In this document: positions 60,315 through 64,000 of the stretch, in pieces
How positions within the stretch are numbered: the stretch's first letter is position 1
Layout: each line of letters opens with the position of its first letter
NCBI GenBank assembly: GCA_052169395.1
Contig: JBQNCN010000001.1
Coordinates: forward strand, 372,001 to 436,000
Length of the DNA: 64,000 bases
From: Fimenecus sp052169395
Lineage (GTDB): Bacteria; Bacillota; Clostridia; Oscillospirales; Acutalibacteraceae
Direction of reading: 5' to 3'
Translations under genes and position numbers: made by a program
Notes under the pieces: generated by a model
The model's database searches: none
Told to the model about the DNA's origin: nothing
Seen by the model: only the letters and a program-made list of their open reading frames with translations

Positions 60315-62561
60315 TTAGATTGACATATGTGCAGATCTTGCAATAACATCAAGCTGCTGCTCTCTTGTTAAATCGATAAATTTAACGGCATAACCTGAAA
60401 CTCTTATAGTGAAGTTCTGATATTCCTCTCTCTCAGGATGCTCCATCGCATCCTTAAGCTTTTCAATACCGAATACATTAACATTAAGATGATGTGCACC
60501 CTTATTGAAGTATCCATCCATAACTCTTACAAGAGTTTCCTCTCTTTCATTATCATTATGACCAATAGCAGAGGGATTTATAGTCTGCGTATTTGAAATT
60601 CCGTCAAGAGCATATTCATATGGAAGCTTTGCAACAGAATTAAGTGAAGCCAAAAGTCCGTTCTTTTCAGCACCATAGCTTGGATTTGCACCGGGTGAAA
60701 GTGGTGCTCCAGCAGGTCTTCCGTCAGGCATTGCACCCGTAGCTTTACCATAAACAACATTTGAGGTAATTGTAAGAATTGAGGTTGTAGGCTCGGAATC
60801 TCTATAAGTATGATATTTCTTAATCTTTTTAAGGAAAGTTTTAAGAAGATTTACAGCAATTTCATCTGCTCTTTCATCATCGTTACCATATCTTGGGAAG
60901 TCGCCATCAATTTTATAATCAATAACCAATCCATTTTCATTGCGAATTGTCTTTACTTTTGCATATTTGATAGCACAAAGTGAATCTACAACATGTGAAA
61001 AACCTGCAATGCCAGTTGCGAATGTACGTCTAACATCAGTATCAATAAGTGCCATCTCTGCAGCTTCATAGTAATATTTGTCATGCATATAATGAATAAG
61101 ATTAAGAGTATTTACATAAACTCCCGCAAGCCAATCCATCATAGTGTCATATCTTTTTACGACCTCATCATAATCAAGAATTTCAGATGTTATAGGTCTA
61201 TATTCAGGTGCAACCTGCTCCCCGCTCTTTTCATCAACACCACCGTTTATAGCATAAAGGAGACATTTTGCAAGGTTTGCTCTTGCGCCGAAAAATTGCA
61301 TTTCTTTACCGGTTTGAGTGGCGGATACACAGCAGCATATGGAATAATCATCACCCCAAACAGGCTTCATAACATCATCATTTTCATACTGGATTGATGA
61401 TGTTTTAATTGAAATCATTGCTGCAAAACGCTTAAAGTTTTCCGGAAGTTTGCTTGAATATAAAACAGTAAGATTAGGTTCAGGAGCAGGTCCCATATTT
61501 ATAAGCGTATGAAGAAGTCTAAAGTCACTCTTTGTAACCATTGATCTTCCGTCAAGACTCATACCTGCAACCTCAAGAGTTGCCCAAACAGGATCGCCCG
61601 AAAACAGCTCATTATATGACGGGATTCTCGCAAATTTTACCATACGGAGTTTCATTACAAAATGGTCTACAAGTTCCTGTGCCTCACTCTCTGTAATAAT
61701 ACCGTTTTTAAGATCTCTTTCAATATAAATATCAAGGAAGGTAGAAACTCTGCCAACACTCATTGCTGCACCGTTCTGTGTTTTTATTGCGGCAAGATAT
61801 CCAAAGTATAGCCACTGAACTGCTTCCTTTGCATTTTTTGCAGGTTTAGAAATATCATAGCCATAACTTTCTGCAAGCTTTTTCATCTCATTAAGTGCTC
61901 TTATCTGGCTTGTAATCTCTTCACGAAGTCTGATAACATCTTCTGTCATAGTACCATCGCCGCAGTGTGCAAAGTCATCCTTCTTATGCTCAATCAAAAA
62001 ATCAATTCCATAAAGAGCAACTCTTCTGTAGTCACCAACAATTCTTCCTCTACCATAGGTATCTGGAAGACCTGTAATGATGTGTGCATGACGAACTTTT
62101 TTCATTTCCGGAGTATATGCATCAAAAACTCCCTGATTATGAGTTTTATGATAATCATTAAAAATCTTATGAAGTTCTGCATTAGGCTCATAGCCGTATG
62201 TTTTACATGCCTGCTCCGCCATATTGATTCCTCCGTAAGGCATAAACGCTCTCTTAAGAGGTTTATCCGTCTGAAGACCCACAACGGTTTCCTTATCCTT
62301 GCTGCCCTCCGAAATGTATGCAGGCGGATATGCATTTATTGAAGAAACAATATCAGTTTCCATATCAAGCACGCCGCCGTTAGCACGTTCTGCTTTCTGC
62401 AGCATTTGAACTTCTTTCCAAAGCTCATTTGTCGCATCGGTAGGGCCTGCCAAAAATGCGCCGTCTCCAATATATTCAGTATAATTTTCCTGAATGAAAT
62501 CACGAACATTTACATCATCAACCCAATGGCCTGCTGAAAAGCCTTTCCATTCTTCTCTCAT
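60315..62561 (-). CDS. pflB: Formate C-acetyltransferase (pyruvate formate-lyase)
   Basis: This 748-residue glycyl-radical enzyme splits pyruvate to acetyl-CoA and formate. It has the catalytic Cys pair within ICCCVSATQTG (about residues 408-411) and the radical Gly723 in RVSGYAVKFIDLTREQQ. The start MREEWKGFSAGHW follows GGAGG; the longer reading from 62621 runs through the operator. It is first in pflB-pflA behind a palindromic operator. Confidence 0.97.
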   Translation of the reverse strand: MREEWKGFSAGHWVDDVNVRDFIQENYTEYIGDGAFLAGPTDATNELWKEVQMLQKAERANGGVLDMETDIVSSINAYPPAYISEGSKDKETVVGLQTDKPLKRAFMPYGGINMAEQACKTYGYEPNAELHKIFNDYHKTHNQGVFDAYTPEMKKVRHAHIITGLPDTYGRGRIVGDYRRVALYGIDFLIEHKKDDFAHCGDGTMTEDVIRLREEITSQIRALNEMKKLAESYGYDISKPAKNAKEAVQWLYFGYLAAIKTQNGAAMSVGRVSTFLDIYIERDLKNGIITESEAQELVDHFVMKLRMVKFARIPSYNELFSGDPVWATLEVAGMSLDGRSMVTKSDFRLLHTLINMGPAPEPNLTVLYSSKLPENFKRFAAMISIKTSSIQYENDDVMKPVWGDDYSICCCVSATQTGKEMQFFGARANLAKCLLYAINGGVDEKSGEQVAPEYRPITSEILDYDEVVKRYDTMMDWLAGVYVNTLNLIHYMHDKYYYEAAEMALIDTDVRRTFATGIAGFSHVVDSLCAIKYAKVKTIRNENGLVIDYKIDGDFPRYGNDDERADEIAVNLLKTFLKKIKKYHTYRDSEPTTSILTITSNVVYGKATGAMPDGRPAGAPLSPGANPSYGAEKNGLLASLNSVAKLPYEYALDGISNTQTINPSAIGHNDNEREETLVRVMDGYFNKGAHHLNVNVFGIEKLKDAMEHPEREEYQNFTIRVSGYAVKFIDLTREQQLDVIARSAHMSI

Positions 62562-62613
62562 ATATGTCCTCCATTTGTTTATAACTAAAAATTGTGTAAG
62601 AAATCTTGCAATG

Positions 62614-62649
62614 CACAACATATTGTGTGTGATTACACAATATGTTGTG
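62614..62649. promoter_or_regulatory. Large palindromic operator of pflB
   Basis: CACAACATATTGTGT (62614-62628) and its perfect complement (62635-62649) are spaced six bases apart. The centre reads TTGTGT-N6-ACACAA, like the Rex/Crp-Fnr class (TTGTGA-type half sites), and each arm is itself a small ACACAA/TTGTGT palindrome. It starts just after the predicted transcription start. Confidence 0.7.
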
Positions 62650-62661
62650 TTTGCAATACAT

Positions 62662-62689
62662 ATTATACACGATATAGCCGAATCTGCAA
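62662..62689 (-). promoter_or_regulatory. pflB promoter
   Basis: TTGCAG (62689-62684), a 16-bp spacer and TATAAT (62667-62662). The operator lies at about +6 to +41. Confidence 0.6.
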
Positions 62690-62770
62690 GTAATTTTTTT
62701 TTATTTATTGTTTATACAAATTCATAGTTTTGAGGTAGGTATATATAGTAAAAATGACAATAAATAAATA

Positions 62771-62800
62771 AAAGAGTCCGTTTTAAAATACGAACTCTTT
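62771..62800 (-). terminator. YhhN-gene terminator
   Basis: AAAGAGTCCG and CGAACTCTTT form a stem with one mismatch, followed on the minus strand by TTTTATTTA, 15 bases after the stop. Confidence 0.75.
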
Positions 62801-62814
62801 CAAAAATGAATTTT

Positions 62815-63525
62815 TTATTTCAAAAATAAAACCGATGAAGCTATCGCATACTGTGCTATATAATATGTGACATGATTTAAAATTACAGATGTAGGTGTGT
62901 TTTTGCTTTTATCCCCAAAATAAGTTCCGGATAAAATCAAATCCGAAATCGCAAAAAATACGCTGCCTATTAAAATTACAATAAAAACAGACACCTTAAA
63001 TCCTGTCTGAATACAAGCGAAAAGAGCCGTAACGGCCGTACACATTAAAACGGAAGCATAAAGAAAAACAATAAGTTTATACGAACCATAATTAAGTTTC
63101 ATCACCTTTTCAAGTGCAGTTGCAATACCACCTATAATAATTGCAATTAAAATTGATAACATTATGAATAAAGGCTTCATTTTACTCTGAAACATAATGG
63201 CAGGAATAAAAAACAAATGGCCAAGCATAAATGAAATAAATCCCGAATAAAGCCACGGCTTTATATCTTTAGGATAGGTCCATTTTAAATCAAGCCAAAT
63301 ATCACCAAGCATTCCTAAAACAAGACCCAATAAAATCATCGCTTTAATACCAAGATATTTTGGAGAAACTATTGATGCCGATACACAAGTTAAAACAAAA
63401 AAGAAACTTGCAACAGCCTTTGAAACCGTTCCTGCAATACCACCTCTACGAACTCTCAAAATTAAAAATACGCAAACTGCCACTATACCGAAAGTAAGTG
63501 CAATCACAAATAATCCTGCATCCAT
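62815..63525 (-). CDS. YhhN/TMEM86-family membrane protein
   Basis: This 236-residue protein has about eight membrane helices and the family patterns GLVLGMLGDIWLDL and FFAISDLILSGTYF, with conserved Asp in both. Mammalian TMEM86B is a lysoplasmalogenase, and anaerobes including Clostridia can make plasmalogens, so a lipid role is plausible but unproven. AAAGGGG precedes the ATG. Single-gene unit. Confidence 0.85.
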   Translation of the reverse strand: MDAGLFVIALTFGIVAVCVFLILRVRRGGIAGTVSKAVASFFFVLTCVSASIVSPKYLGIKAMILLGLVLGMLGDIWLDLKWTYPKDIKPWLYSGFISFMLGHLFFIPAIMFQSKMKPLFIMLSILIAIIIGGIATALEKVMKLNYGSYKLIVFLYASVLMCTAVTALFACIQTGFKVSVFIVILIGSVFFAISDLILSGTYFGDKSKNTPTSVILNHVTYYIAQYAIASSVLFLK

Positions 63526-63555
63526 GATAACCCCTTTAAATAATTATTTGTTTAA

Positions 63556-63583
63556 ATTATACCATATATACATTTTTTTTCAA
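63556..63583 (-). promoter_or_regulatory. YhhN-gene promoter
   Basis: TTGAAA (63583-63578), a 16-bp spacer and TATAAT (63561-63556), about 30 bases before the start. Confidence 0.7.
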
Positions 63584-63616
63584 TATTTTTATTGCAATTT
63601 AAATATTTTCACAAAT

Positions 63617-63649
63617 AAAAAAGTCCGAATATAATATTCGGACTTTTTT
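63617..63649. terminator. tRNA-Gln terminator
   Basis: AAAAAAGTCCGAAT and its complement form a long stem flanked by A and T runs, just after the tRNA on the minus strand. Confidence 0.92.
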
Positions 63650-63653
63650 ATTA

Positions 63654-63727
63654 TGGCTGGGGAATAGGGATTCGAACCCCAACAAACAGAGTCAGAGTCT
63701 GTCGTGCTACCGTTACACAATTCCCCA
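63654..63727 (-). tRNA. tRNA-Gln (CTG)
   Basis: A complete 74-nt tRNA with encoded CCA. Acceptor TGGGGAA pairs with TTCCCCA, the anticodon loop CTCTGAC carries CTG, and GGTTCGAATCC forms the T arm. Confidence 0.96.
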
Positions 63728-63754
63728 ATGAATCTGCTTTTATAAAGCTTTAAA

Positions 63755-63783
63755 ATTATAAGCTTATATCATAAATTTGTCAA
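63755..63783 (-). promoter_or_regulatory. tRNA-Gln promoter
   Basis: A perfect consensus on the minus strand: TTGACA (63783-63778), 17 bases, TATAAT (63760-63755). Confidence 0.9.
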
Positions 63784-63805
63784 GCGCAAAAATTTCTAAG
63801 AAAAC

Positions 63806-63834
63806 TTGACAAAGAAGTCTTAACCCCTTATAAT
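63806..63834 (+). promoter_or_regulatory. tRNA-Ala/Arg promoter
   Basis: A perfect consensus: TTGACA (63806-63811), 17 bases, TATAAT (63829-63834), divergent from the tRNA-Gln promoter. Confidence 0.9.
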
Positions 63835-63847
63835 TCAATATTGTTAA

Positions 63848-63923
63848 GGGCCCGTAGCTCAGTTGGTAGAGCGTTCGGTTCGCATCCGAGAGGTCAAGAG
63901 TTCGAATCTCTCCGGGTCCACCA
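63848..63923 (+). tRNA. tRNA-Ala (CGC)
   Basis: A complete 76-nt tRNA with encoded CCA. Acceptor GGGCCCG pairs with CGGGTCC and includes the G3-U70 pair that identifies tRNA-Ala. The anticodon loop TTCGCAT carries CGC. Confidence 0.96.
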
Positions 63924-63932
63924 CAAATAAAT

Positions 63933-64000
63933 GCGCCGGTAGCTCAGTTGGATAGAGTGTTTGGCTACGAACCAAAAGGTCGGGGGTTCGAATCCCTTCC
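63933..64000 (+). tRNA. tRNA-Arg (ACG), cut by window end
   Basis: GCGCCGGTAGCTCAG begins the tRNA; the anticodon loop CTACGAA carries ACG. The window ends within the T-arm/acceptor region, so the 3' strand of the acceptor stem is not visible. Confidence 0.92.

Noticed and set aside
1..64000. CRISPR arrays, insertion sequences, prophage genes
   Set aside because: I saw no regularly spaced repeats, transposase, integrase or structural phage genes on either strand.

Overview
The window reads as a chromosomal segment of a low-GC, anaerobic, Gram-positive bacterium of the class Clostridia. The evidence is strong AT bias, consensus sigma-A promoters (TTGACA, 17 bp, TATAAT), Firmicute gene neighbourhoods (scpA-scpB, cdaA-ybbR, rplU-prp-rpmA, hprK, rapZ-whiA), a type of L27 that needs Prp processing, a sortase-type SPKTG surface protein and an oxygen-sensitive pyruvate formate-lyase with its activase. 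An Oscillospiraceae/Ruminococcaceae-like host is my guess, not something the sequence proves. I see no phage, insertion sequence, CRISPR array, rRNA or replication origin.

Layout. 1-2.4 kb (-): the end of a polyprenyl-phosphate sugar transferase gene, fmt and def. 2.6-13.0 kb (+): a four-gene cluster of prepilin-like proteins, one of them about 2,109 residues long; this is the most unusual part of the window. 13.0-15.2 kb (-): an RNA methyltransferase, rpmA, prp and rplU behind an L21-type leader. 15.2-17.2 kb (-): a cobW-type metallochaperone gene broken by a frameshift at a run of seven A, and a zinc alcohol dehydrogenase gene broken by an in-frame TAG. 17.4-25.9 kb (-): capA-like phosphatase, an MreB-like protein, scpB, scpA, a site-2 protease, prmC, a DUF1385 protein, ybbR and cdaA. 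26.0-28.5 kb (-): rpmG, secE, nusG, rplK and rplA, closed by a terminator. 28.6-30.2 kb (+): two tRNA-modification genes (tcdA, ttcA-like). 30.3-32.7 kb (+): a sortase-type surface protein, coaX and an ECF S-component, probably for pantothenate.

32.7-39.4 kb (+) is a complete-looking aromatic amino acid operon (aroF, tyrA, aroB, aroA, aroC, pheA). Its leader encodes a 29-residue peptide with seven Tyr/Phe in nine residues, followed by competing hairpins and a strong terminator, and its promoter spacer carries a 20-bp palindrome. 39.5-42.8 kb: a DUF2726 membrane protein, then an amino acid ABC transporter (-) whose binding protein appears circularly permuted and whose promoter carries ARG-box-like repeats. 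43.0-46.9 kb (-): alaS and a secreted lipase. 47.2-53.7 kb (+): pfkA, aroK, then hprK-glk-murB-rapZ-whiA-ogt, joining glycolytic control and cell-wall synthesis. 53.7-63.5 kb: tRNA-Pro, a DUF5662 protein, a DMT transporter, a histidine phosphatase, thrH, a GH3 glucosidase, pflA and pflB (with a large palindromic operator) and a YhhN-family protein. 63.6-64.0 kb: tRNA-Gln (-) and tRNA-Ala and tRNA-Arg (+) from divergent consensus promoters, the last cut by the window edge.

Most genes are ordinary housekeeping genes in tight operons. The parts that deserve attention are the giant prepilin cluster, the aromatic leader, the two interrupted neighbouring genes, the permuted binding protein and the pfl operator.
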